In this document: positions 16,189 through 23,934 of the stretch, piece by piece
Position numbering within the stretch: position 1 is the stretch's first letter
Layout: every line of letters begins with the position of its first letter
NCBI GenBank assembly: GCA_021790195.1
Contig: JAJYIF010000033.1
Coordinates: 1 to 35,127 of the forward strand
Source: Nitrospirota bacterium
Lineage (GTDB): Bacteria > Nitrospirota > Thermodesulfovibrionia > Thermodesulfovibrionales > UBA9159
Reading direction: 5' to 3'
DNA: 35,127 nucleotides
Notes under the pieces: model-generated
Database searches by the model: none
Told to the model about the DNA's origin: nothing
Seen by the model: the letters and a program-made list of their open reading frames with translations, nothing else
Position numbers and translations under genes: made by a program

Positions 16189-17460
16189 TTGCGGTTTATC
16201 GCAGACCTCCACGTCCACTCGAAATATTCAAGGGCCACGAGCAAAGAAATCTCCCCCGAGTCGCTCTCAGGATGGGCGCAGTTAAAAGGCGTCTCGGTCA
16301 TCGGCACGGGGGATTTCACTCATCCGGAATGGCTCAAAGAGCTCAGGGAAGAACTCGATCCTGAGGGCAACGGGTTATTCAGACTGAAGAAGAGAGGCGA
16401 GTCTCATGACGTACCCGACCAGTGCAGGGACGATGTCCATTTCCTTCTCACCACCGAGATAAGCTGCATTTACAAGAAAAACGGCAGGACCCGAAAGATC
16501 CATTGCCTCGTGTTTGCGCCCGATTTCCGGGATGCGGAAAAGATCAACAGGACATTGTCGAAGGTGGGCAATCTCAATTCGGATGGAAGGCCAATTCTTG
16601 GACTGGATTCGAAGGAGCTCCTGAAGATTGTGATAGGCGAATCGCCGGAATCCATGTTTATTCCTGCCCACGCGTGGACCCCCCACTTCTCTGTCTTTGG
16701 CGCAGCCTCAGGATTTGACACGATGGAGGAATGCTTCGAGGAGCTTACGCCGCACATTCGCGCCATCGAGACCGGCCTTTCCTCTGACCCTCCCATGAAC
16801 TGGCGGCTCTCCTCACTTGATGGGATAACCCTGATATCCAACTCAGACGCCCATTCGCCGGCAAAGATCGGGCGCGAGGCGAATATCTTCGATACCGGGA
16901 TTTCATATGACGCCATCACAGATGCGATAAGGACAAGAAAAGGGTTTGTCGGGACGCTTGAGTTCTTCCCTGAAGAGGGGAAATATCATTTCGACGGCCA
17001 CAGGGCGTGCGAGATGAGTCTCTCACCGGGAGAGACCATCAGACACAATTACCTCTGTCCCGTTTGCGGAAAGAAAGTCACGGTCGGCGTTCTGCACAGG
17101 GTCGAGAAGCTCGCAGACAGAGCTGAAGGATTCAGGCCCGAAGGCGTGCCGGATTTCCATTCCCTCATCCCTTTGCAGGAGATCATTGCTCAGGTCTTGA
17201 ATGTCGGGGCAAACAGCAAGACGGTCGGGAAGGCATATTTTTCTATGCTCGAAAGACTCGGCAACGAGTTTGAGATCCTGATGAATTGTCCTATAGGTGA
17301 GATAGAAAAGGCGAGTTCCCCGAAGATAGCGGAGGCGGTTTCCCGCATGCGGCGCGGCAAGATTTACATAGAGCCGGGGTATGACGGTGAATACGGCAAG
17401 ATAAAGATATTCGAGGAAGTGAAAAGGAAAGAGATCAGGGGACAGAGGACGTTGTTTTGA
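16189..17460 (+). CDS. Endonuclease Q family protein (PHP domain plus zinc finger)
   Basis: The 423-residue protein has an N-terminal PHP domain with DLHVHSKYSRATS, GTGDFTHPEW, TTEISCIY, KIHCLVFAP, PAHAWTPHFSVFG and SNSDAHSP, all expected metal-binding motifs. A zinc-finger segment CPVCGKKVTVGVLHRVEKLA follows at about 285-304. That combination is characteristic of endonuclease Q, which nicks DNA 5' of deaminated bases such as uracil and hypoxanthine. The enzyme is best known from archaea, with some bacterial homologues. The start appears to be TTG directly after the trpS stop, with a weak GGAAAG upstream. It probably shares the trpS transcript. Confidence 0.85.
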   Translation: MRFIADLHVHSKYSRATSKEISPESLSGWAQLKGVSVIGTGDFTHPEWLKELREELDPEGNGLFRLKKRGESHDVPDQCRDDVHFLLTTEISCIYKKNGRTRKIHCLVFAPDFRDAEKINRTLSKVGNLNSDGRPILGLDSKELLKIVIGESPESMFIPAHAWTPHFSVFGAASGFDTMEECFEELTPHIRAIETGLSSDPPMNWRLSSLDGITLISNSDAHSPAKIGREANIFDTGISYDAITDAIRTRKGFVGTLEFFPEEGKYHFDGHRACEMSLSPGETIRHNYLCPVCGKKVTVGVLHRVEKLADRAEGFRPEGVPDFHSLIPLQEIIAQVLNVGANSKTVGKAYFSMLERLGNEFEILMNCPIGEIEKASSPKIAEAVSRMRRGKIYIEPGYDGEYGKIKIFEEVKRKEIRGQRTLF

Positions 17461-17504
17461 ACAGAGCTTTCCGGTCTATATTAAGAAAGTGAAGGAGGAT
17501 TGCT

Positions 17505-18347
17505 GTGACAGAGTTTACGGCGGACAATATGAATGCTTTCCTTGAGGCGTTGGGGCTTGAGGAGGAGCCCTTTGGGATGTATTATACGGACCGTCAGCCC
17601 GAAGAGGGCTTTTGTCCGAAGAAGGGGGCCCTCCCTACTTCTCAGCAGGAGGCAAGGGGAGAAGTGGATTTCAACTCGCTCTTCGAAGGCTTCTCCTGCG
17701 TCATCGGCAATATCTGGCTTGCCCGCAGGAAGAAGACCGTCGCCTATTTCGACAGGGAGCACTTCGGATGCCTCGGCGGAGCGTTCTATCTCGGTTTCCT
17801 TAAGCCCCAGTTGGAGTTCGTAGCGCATTATGTCTCCTCCGGCATATCGGGGAGGATGGAAGGGGAGCATTATCTTGAGTCTCCGGAGATCACGCGTGAC
17901 TTCTTCAAGACAGTGGACCCGCGCCCTGCATCCTCGCGTTATTGCGTTTTTATGCCTGTGAGCAGGTTCACCGGGAAGGACAGGCCCGAGGTCGTCACCT
18001 TTTTTGCGAGGGCAGAGGTCATCGCGGGCCTTAATCAGCTTGCCACGTTTGTCACGAATGACTTTGAGGCCGTATCTTCTCCCTTCGGGGCCGGCTGCAC
18101 CAACGTCGTTACATGGCCGCTCAAATATTTGTCGGAAGGGAAGCTTAAAGCGGTTATAGGAGGATGGGACCCCTCGGACCGGAAATTTCTCAAAACCGAC
18201 GAGATCACCTTTAGTGTCCCCTTTGAAATGTTCATGCGCATGATCACACGCTGGCCCGAATCGTTCCTGACGACGAAGACCTGGTCGATGGTGAAGAAAA
18301 AGATAGAGATGAGCAAGAAGGCCTGGGGAGAAATTTCAAGGACATAA
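17505..18347 (+). CDS. DUF169 family protein
   Basis: The 280-residue protein matches the DUF169 pattern. It starts with an alpha-helical segment and EEPFGMYYTD, and then has DREHFGCLGGAFYLGF, CVFMPVSRF and a late FGAGCTNVVTWPL. The conserved cysteines (CVIG, GCLGG, GAGCTN) suggest a metal or cofactor site, but the family has no proven function. It is common in anaerobes. The start GTG at 17505 has GGAGG seven bases upstream, and the gene lies 44 bases after the EndoQ gene on the same strand. An early reading from the first internal ATG would lose the ribosome site. Confidence 0.85.
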   Translation: MTEFTADNMNAFLEALGLEEEPFGMYYTDRQPEEGFCPKKGALPTSQQEARGEVDFNSLFEGFSCVIGNIWLARRKKTVAYFDREHFGCLGGAFYLGFLKPQLEFVAHYVSSGISGRMEGEHYLESPEITRDFFKTVDPRPASSRYCVFMPVSRFTGKDRPEVVTFFARAEVIAGLNQLATFVTNDFEAVSSPFGAGCTNVVTWPLKYLSEGKLKAVIGGWDPSDRKFLKTDEITFSVPFEMFMRMITRWPESFLTTKTWSMVKKKIEMSKKAWGEISRT

Positions 18348-18813
18348 TACTTTGAGACGGGTCGGTTGAAAGGGGCAAAGTTGTGAGTATAAGCGCTATC
18401 GTCCCCGGACCAGCCGGATGCACCTGATATCAAATAGTTAGGCGCCGGCGCAACAGGCGCGAATTTTGTCCCATACAATGCATGCCGATAGCGATATGAA
18501 AACTCATGCCATATGTCAGTCTGGCATTAAAGAATGATGCTCTGCGGTGTTGATTATTTTTGGCATTCAATGGTCGATGGCCTTTTTTCTCCGGATCGAT
18601 TGTTTTCTCCCGATGGTGGCACAGCTGTCTTTACAAAAAGAGAAGGTCCTTATGCTCTGGGATCCACCGACAAGTCCTCGCGGTTCTATTTATTGCAACA
18701 GTGAAGATTTTCGGTACAAGTTTGCAAAGCACAGGGAGCGAGATGCCGTATCTTATGCACAATGGATTGGTCAAGCATATCTGATCAGTGTGGCTTTAAG
18801 TTGCCAGCAAAAA
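18348..18813. other. 466-base stretch without a supported gene
   Basis: No tRNA, terminator or recognisable protein is seen. A small reading frame at 18537-18704 (55 codons, starting MLCGVDYFWH) ends at TGA. It is followed in another frame by a stretch open to about 18784 (VKIFGTSLQSTGSEM), which might be a decayed gene. Neither part resembles a family I know. The stretch is the left edge of the accessory patch and borders a gene on the opposite strand. Confidence 0.4.
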
Positions 18814-19539
18814 CTAATGTTCTGCTTTTGTGTCGGCTTTCTGTCGCAGCCATCTTTTCACGAGGTTTGAAATAAGATCAATTGCTTCACCCTTCATCAT
18901 TGGTTTCTTGGGCGGTGCATATCTATTATTTCCATGTCGTGCTTCTACACCAAGTGCTGCTGAACTATTGGCAGTATTTGTAAATCTATCCTTTTGAGTC
19001 TTTGTGATCCAGCCATTACTAATCATTTTGCCACCGACATCAGATTCAACGATTTCGAATATTTTATAAAGATTATCCCAGTTATGATCCTCATTTCCAA
19101 AAAGGAGAAGAACTTTTTTAACTTTATCGTCCCCATTGCTTAGTGCAGTCCATTTGTCCAGAGCAGTTGGAAGAACTTTGTCGCCGATCCGTACTGTCGC
19201 AGTGAAAAATGATCGGGTCTTAGCCGGTGGAAGAAATATGTGAACACCACCTCCTTTCACCTCTCCATCGGGGGTTCTTTCAATATTTTTAATGCTCCCT
19301 GTCTGCTTAATGATATGAATACTTGGATATGATAATTTTGCAGCTCCATTAATGACATTGATCAACTCTATTGCCTGTGCGTGGATACTTTCAGCGGCTG
19401 TTATAGAATTGAAACCAGAATACCAGAGATAGTTTTTGTCGTCATATTTGATTATCTTTAAATCATTTGTGCGAAGCTCCGTACCGAGCATTTCTATATC
19501 GGATGGATTGCCTTCGATTTCGATCCACCATTCAATCAT
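18814..19539 (-). CDS. Hypothetical protein with a helical C-terminal region
   Basis: The 241-residue product starts MIEWWIEIEGNPSDIEML. The N-terminal half looks like an alpha/beta domain. The second half (DNLYKIFEIVESDVGGKM, RFTNTANSSAALGVEARHG, APPKKPMMKGEAIDLIS) recalls helical C-termini of proteins found in accessory regions, but I cannot name the family. The ARHGN segment has an Arg-His pair of the sort seen in HEPN ribonucleases, which is only suggestive. AAAGGAG lies 13 bases before the ATG at 19537-19539, or 10 bases before a TTG one codon earlier. It is AT-richer than the neighbouring housekeeping genes and lies beside a toxin-antitoxin pair, so acquisition by transfer is likely. 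Confidence 0.6.
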   Translation of the reverse strand: MIEWWIEIEGNPSDIEMLGTELRTNDLKIIKYDDKNYLWYSGFNSITAAESIHAQAIELINVINGAAKLSYPSIHIIKQTGSIKNIERTPDGEVKGGGVHIFLPPAKTRSFFTATVRIGDKVLPTALDKWTALSNGDDKVKKVLLLFGNEDHNWDNLYKIFEIVESDVGGKMISNGWITKTQKDRFTNTANSSAALGVEARHGNNRYAPPKKPMMKGEAIDLISNLVKRWLRQKADTKAEH

Positions 19540-19683
19540 CAACTATGCTACGCTCCTTTCAAGAACTATAGCAAAAAGGGGGCGGTTAACGGAAAATGAA
19601 AAAACGTGTTGATTTTCGAGATTAATGCGCGGTTTCCGAATTGACCCGTTGTGCGCGGATAACAGGAAGATTATATTCTAATA

Positions 19684-19953
19684 CTACTGAATAAGAATGC
19701 GAACTGCCAAATAGAAAAAAAAGAGTGAGGGCAGGATTGAAGAAAGACCTGCCAACGTATAAACGGCTTTTGGATAATTTTTTTCCAGTGAGCGATTAAC
19801 GAAAGGATAATCCCAGCGCAATTCTCTATATCGAAGAACTCTGTAGGTCGCAAAGAGGCCATAAAGACTCAGGAACAAAAAAAAGATTCCAATAAGTTCC
19901 TGCCCCCACTCAAGATTATTGCTCATAGTATGCACAATTATATCAGATTTCAT
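19684..19953 (-). CDS. Possible small membrane protein
   Basis: This reading frame gives about 89 residues with two hydrophobic helices (ELIGIFFLFLSLYGLFATYR and LAGLSSILPSLFFFYLAVRI) separated by a charged loop. The start is unclear. ATG 19951-19953 (MKSDIIVH) and ATG 19924-19926 (MSNNLEWG) both lack a ribosome site. A TATAAT on the minus strand at 19937-19942 would favour the shorter, nearly leaderless form. No family is recognised. It points away from the toxin-antitoxin pair. Confidence 0.4.
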   Translation of the reverse strand: MKSDIIVHTMSNNLEWGQELIGIFFLFLSLYGLFATYRVLRYRELRWDYPFVNRSLEKNYPKAVYTLAGLSSILPSLFFFYLAVRILIQ

Positions 19954-20053
19954 GGGTGCGCACTTCAGGAAGCAGCAAGAACTGCCTTTGAAATCTTTAT
20001 AATAATTCTTTGTAGCTATAGTTCGGGGTAAATTTTGCAACTCTTGAATAATA

Positions 20054-20069
20054 GTAACTCTTGTGTTAC
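20054..20069. promoter_or_regulatory. Inverted repeat in front of the toxin-antitoxin operon
   Basis: GTAAC and GTTAC are separated by six bases and end 10 bases before the toxin ATG. Antitoxins of this class often bind a palindrome here to repress their own operon. No convincing -35/-10 pair is visible. Confidence 0.4.
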
Positions 20070-20079
20070 CATTAAGGCA

Positions 20080-20409
20080 ATGAACGTCAAAGTGATAGAG
20101 TTCTTGCAAAACGGTGTGTCCATTTTCGGAGAATGGTTCTCCGGACTCGACGCTCAGGCGGCCGCCAAGGTTGCTGCAGCCCTATACCGGCTTGAACAAG
20201 GCAATCTGTCCAATGTGAAATCTGTCGGGCAAGGAGTTTCTGAATACAAGATAGACTTCGGTCCGGGATACAGGATTTATCTTGGTCGCGATGGCAATAC
20301 GTTAATCATTTTGCTTGGAGGAGGTTCCAAGAAGACACAGAGCAGGGACATAAGAAATGCCCAATCGATGTGGGTTCAATACAAGAAGGAAAAGAAAAAA
20401 ACTAAGTGA
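20080..20409 (+). CDS. RelE/ParE-family toxin (HigB/Gp49-like)
   Basis: The 109-residue basic protein has the compact RelE-fold pattern of the phage Gp49/HigB-like killer family. It includes FGEWFSGLDAQAAAKVAAAL, LEQGNLSNVKSVGQGVSEYK, DFGPGYRIYLGRDGN and LIILLGGGSKKTQSRDI. Such toxins are ribosome-dependent mRNA interferases that act in the cytoplasm. I chose ATG 20080-20082, with AAGG just before it. A longer reading from 20035 adds an unrelated N-terminus. The antitoxin gene follows 9 bases downstream, so the order is toxin first, as in higBA. Confidence 0.88.
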   Translation: MNVKVIEFLQNGVSIFGEWFSGLDAQAAAKVAAALYRLEQGNLSNVKSVGQGVSEYKIDFGPGYRIYLGRDGNTLIILLGGGSKKTQSRDIRNAQSMWVQYKKEKKKTK

Positions 20410-20418
20410 GGAGGTACT

Positions 20419-20742
20419 ATGCCAATTACAAGGGAATTTCGCAAAACAGTTTTGAATCGTGCCCAAAATGATCCGGACTTTCGCAGACATATGCTGACAG
20501 AGGCAGTGAACGAACTGCTCACAGGGGATCTTAATGCGGGCAAGTCAATTCTTCGCGATTACATCAACGCTACTATAACATTCGAGGGACTATCCAAGAA
20601 GCTTAATAAACCGAGCAAAAGCGTTCATCGCATGCTCGGACCAAGGGGGAACCCCAGGGCTAAAAATATTCTGGAGATTATCAGGATACTTCAAATGCAT
20701 GAGCATGTCACACTTCAGGTAAGAGCGAAACAGGCCGCCTAA
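20419..20742 (+). CDS. HTH antitoxin of the toxin-antitoxin pair
   Basis: The 107-residue protein has a helical N-terminus (LNRAQNDPDFRRHMLTEAVN). A helix-turn-helix follows at about 55-85, in TFEGLSKKLNKPSKSVHRML and GPRGNPRAKNILEIIRIL. This is the pattern of antidote proteins paired with Gp49-type toxins. It would neutralise the toxin and repress the operon. ATG 20419 is preceded by GAGGAGGTACT. No terminator is evident after the stop. Confidence 0.88.
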   Translation: MPITREFRKTVLNRAQNDPDFRRHMLTEAVNELLTGDLNAGKSILRDYINATITFEGLSKKLNKPSKSVHRMLGPRGNPRAKNILEIIRILQMHEHVTLQVRAKQAA

Positions 20743-20848
20743 GATCTGTTGAAACTTTTCTCCTCATATCGACCTTATTCGCCGATCTTCCGTCTCTTGA
20801 CACAATTACAGATTTCTCATTAAGCTAAATAATAGTTAAAATTAAACT

Positions 20849-23800
20849 ATGAATGCCTTTGTCTCACTTTTGTTCTTCATATCCGGAGCCTGCGGCCTGA
20901 TCTATGAAGTCGTCTGGTCCCGGATGATGTTGTTGATCTTCGGAAGGACCGCCCTTTCAGTCGGAACCGTTCTCGCAGCCTTCATGTCAGGACTTGCTCT
21001 CGGAAGTTTCCTGATCGGAAAATACGCCGACAGAAGCCGCAATCCGCTGCGGCTTTATGCTTTATGCGAGGCCGGAGTCGGCCTTTCCGCCCTTGTCGCC
21101 TCTCTTCTCTTGACCGGATCTATCCCGATCTATGTCTGGATGCACTCGACCTTCGGAGGGTCTCCTTTGCTCCTCGGCGTCGTCCGTTTTCTTTTCGCGT
21201 TTCTCCTCCTTATAGTGCCTACTGCCCTGATGGGAGCGACATTGCCTATACTTTCGAGACTTATGCTTAGACAACAAGGGAAGGTGGCGCACGAGCTTGG
21301 GCGCCTTTATGCGATCAATACCATCGGCGCAGTCGCAGGAAGTCTTGCGACCGGTTTTTATCTCATAGGCCATATAGGCCTGCACCGTACTGTTGTTGTA
21401 GCTGTGCTCGGGAATCTCGCGGTCGGCGCTGCCGCATGGTTCGCGTCAAGACGTTCTGTTTTGGCCTCAAACGAAATTCCTTCTCAGGCGGGGCGTGTGG
21501 AGCCGCAGTTTCTTGCAGAATCTTCCGACAACACCCGCAGGATATATCTGATTGCGCTTCTTGCCTTCGCTCTTTCTGGCCTGACCTCTTTCGCATATGA
21601 GGTCTTTTGGACGCGCTCGCTCGTTTTTTTGTTCGGAAACACCACATACGCATTCACCCTCATGTTGACGGCCTTTCTTTCAGGCATCGCACTCGGCGGG
21701 TACGGGATACGGTTCGCTGCCGACAGGGTCAAGAGTCCGTTGCGGTTGTTCGCTGCCATCGAAGCGCTGATAGGAGTATTTTCGGCAATTGCCCTGCCCC
21801 TGCTTTTTTTCATCGTAAAGTCAGAGGCGATTCGCTCGTTTGTGGACAGGATGTCCGGCCAACTCGGGCTTCTGGCTTTTTCGAATTACTTGATTGCGCT
21901 GCTGCTCATGCTTCTGCCGGCCGCGCTGATCGGAGCGACCTTCCCGCTCCTCGGTAGGATCTTCGTCCAAGACCTTGGAAACACGGCAAAGACCGTCGGA
22001 AGGGTTTATGCGGTAAATACACTGGGCAATGTTCTGGGGGCCCTCCTGCCCGGCCTTCTGATCCTGCCTTTAATGGGCATCCAGAAAGGCATCCTCCTTA
22101 TGGCGGCATTGAATGCAGTCCTTGGGATCGTGATTATATCTGCCCGCGGTCGCAGGTCTATGATTATCATATCTTCTGCGTCCGCCGCATTTCTGGTCTT
22201 CGCCCTCTTTCTCAATCGCGAGTCGATAAACTTCGAGTTCCCGTCGGAATATGAAAGCCCACAGGATGCGGTCTTCTTTTATAAAGAGGGCGGTCTCGTG
22301 ACTACGAAGGTCTGGGACAGCGTGGACAGCGGCTACAAGATGATGAGCGTCGACGGAATAAATATCGGAGGGACCTCGGATTCAGACTATAAGCAGCAGA
22401 TCCTGGCCCACCTGCCGAAGCTGCTTCTGAAGTCATATAGCTCTGAGCTGTCCATTGGTCTCGGCTCGGGCATCCTGATCGGCGAAAGCGCCAGGCACAA
22501 GGACCTCAGGAAGATAGTCTGCGTCGAAATATCTAGCGGCGTTGTCGAAGGGTCCCGCCATTTTTCGGAAGAAAATTATGGCATACTCAACGATCCACGG
22601 ACCGTCATGGTTGTCGACGACGTAGCGGATTATCTTCATACGACAAAGGACCGCTTCGACATAATCTCGGCTGACGAAAAGACAGCCGGGAAATACGCCA
22701 CGAACGCTTTTTCTTATTCGACCGAGTACTACTCCCTGCTGAGGAAAAGGCTTTCTCCCGGTGGACTCGTCATACAGTGGGTGCCGACCGACCTTCCAGG
22801 TTCTCAGTATCAGATGGTAGTCAGGACATTCCTCAAGTCATTCCCCCACGTAATGCTCTGGTATTTTCCGCCTGTCGGCAGGTTCACCCTGACCAACTCT
22901 TTCCTCGTCGGGTCCAATGAGCGCCTCGAAATCGACCCGGATTGGATGCAAAAGAGCATGGAAGCGGATTCCGGGTCCTTCGAGGGTATTCGCAAATACG
23001 GCCTGACCACGGCCGACTCGATCCTAGCCCACCTTGTAGCCGACGAAAGAACTCTTCGGCAGGTCCTCCCGCCGGGTCCGGTAAACAGTTTTGACAAGCC
23101 TTATTATGAGTTTTACTCCCCAAGAGATTATGCCTTACCGTCGGACAAAAGAGCGCTCGCCAACGAAAAGCTGCTTATCTCTATGCGCAAGCAGGATCCG
23201 GGATTGTTGCCGTCCGGAGATATCGAAGGAAAGGGCCCAGGCCGTCTGAATGAAGCCGTCGAGGCAGAGGGGATCTTCCTAAAGGGAGAGGAGACGCAGT
23301 TTCAGGGCCTTCCCTCCGAAGAGGTCCTTGAGCATTATGACCAGGCTGTGGAGAAAGCTCCCTGGGACGAAGACTTGCGAAATGAGGTCGTCTCTTATCT
23401 GTACGATGAGTTCAGACGTTCCTATGCCGCGGGCAATTTTGCGCAGGCTGCGGCCTTCCTTAGCCGCGCCACCCAGACGTTCCCCGAAAGCGCAGAGGCG
23501 CATAACGATTACGGGACGATGCTTTTCAGGATGAACCGGCCGGACCTCGCCGTGGGAGAGTTTCAGAGGTCTTTGGCCTTAGACCCGAAACTCGTCCTTG
23601 CCCACCGCCAGTTGGCGCTGCTTTATATATTGCAAGGTCAGGTCAAAGAGGCGGTAAACGAATGGAAGACGGCCCTCAGCCTGTCCCCCTATGACGTTCC
23701 GTCCCTGGTGGGTTATGGGACTTATCTCGCAGGGCAGGGGCCAACGCTTGGTGAGGCGCTGAAATACCTGAGAAAGGCATATCAACTCGCACCCAAAAAT

Positions 23801-23884
23801 CAGGCGGTACGCGCAGAATGCGCCGATTTGAAACACTTTGGCGAGAATTGCGCGGCAGGTCCGGTCCCTCAGAAGAACGGATAG
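20849..23884 (+). CDS. Fused MFS-like transporter / spermidine synthase-like / TPR protein
   Basis: This 1011-residue protein has three parts. Residues 1 to about 460 hold two related sets of membrane helices (FFISGACGLIYEVVWSRMML near the start and again ALSGLTSFAYEVFWTRSLVF). Residues about 470-760 form a spermidine-synthase-like methyltransferase fold with LSIGLGSGILIG, an acidic VCVEIS, and DIISADEKTAGKYATNAFS. Residues about 810-1005 contain TPR units (AEAHNDYGTMLFRMNRPDLA, VLAHRQLALLYILQGQVKEA). Such fusions are widespread, and their substrate is mostly unknown. No ribosome site precedes ATG 20849. A TTGACA at 20797-20802 lacks a good partner -10. Confidence 0.88.
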   Translation: MNAFVSLLFFISGACGLIYEVVWSRMMLLIFGRTALSVGTVLAAFMSGLALGSFLIGKYADRSRNPLRLYALCEAGVGLSALVASLLLTGSIPIYVWMHSTFGGSPLLLGVVRFLFAFLLLIVPTALMGATLPILSRLMLRQQGKVAHELGRLYAINTIGAVAGSLATGFYLIGHIGLHRTVVVAVLGNLAVGAAAWFASRRSVLASNEIPSQAGRVEPQFLAESSDNTRRIYLIALLAFALSGLTSFAYEVFWTRSLVFLFGNTTYAFTLMLTAFLSGIALGGYGIRFAADRVKSPLRLFAAIEALIGVFSAIALPLLFFIVKSEAIRSFVDRMSGQLGLLAFSNYLIALLLMLLPAALIGATFPLLGRIFVQDLGNTAKTVGRVYAVNTLGNVLGALLPGLLILPLMGIQKGILLMAALNAVLGIVIISARGRRSMIIISSASAAFLVFALFLNRESINFEFPSEYESPQDAVFFYKEGGLVTTKVWDSVDSGYKMMSVDGINIGGTSDSDYKQQILAHLPKLLLKSYSSELSIGLGSGILIGESARHKDLRKIVCVEISSGVVEGSRHFSEENYGILNDPRTVMVVDDVADYLHTTKDRFDIISADEKTAGKYATNAFSYSTEYYSLLRKRLSPGGLVIQWVPTDLPGSQYQMVVRTFLKSFPHVMLWYFPPVGRFTLTNSFLVGSNERLEIDPDWMQKSMEADSGSFEGIRKYGLTTADSILAHLVADERTLRQVLPPGPVNSFDKPYYEFYSPRDYALPSDKRALANEKLLISMRKQDPGLLPSGDIEGKGPGRLNEAVEAEGIFLKGEETQFQGLPSEEVLEHYDQAVEKAPWDEDLRNEVVSYLYDEFRRSYAAGNFAQAAAFLSRATQTFPESAEAHNDYGTMLFRMNRPDLAVGEFQRSLALDPKLVLAHRQLALLYILQGQVKEAVNEWKTALSLSPYDVPSLVGYGTYLAGQGPTLGEALKYLRKAYQLAPKNQAVRAECADLKHFGENCAAGPVPQKNG

Positions 23885-23890
23885 AAAGAG

Positions 23891-23920
23891 GGGCCGCACC
23901 TGCTCCAGGAGGTGCGGCCC
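23891..23920. terminator. Strong hairpin between convergent genes, possible bidirectional terminator
   Basis: GGGCCGCACCT and AGGTGCGGCCC form a perfect 11-bp stem with an 8-base loop, seven bases after the upstream stop codon and 14 before the opposing stop. No run of T follows on either strand, so Rho-independent release is not certain. Confidence 0.6.
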
Positions 23921-23934
23921 GACCCTGAGCAAGA

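Noticed and set aside
15334-16218. An open frame on the minus strand opposite trpS
   Set aside because: trpS is certain from its class I motifs, and the opposite frame is Leu/Arg/Val-rich mirror sequence.
18437-18443. GTTAGGC looks like half of an integron attC core site
   Set aside because: No partner core (RYYYAAC) or attC-like hairpin lies at a proper distance, and no integrase gene is present. It is a chance match.
18537-18704. A 55-codon frame with good-looking protein (MLCGVDYFWH...)
   Set aside because: There is no ribosome site or known family, and it ends in the middle of an open region. I listed it only as part of an unassigned stretch.
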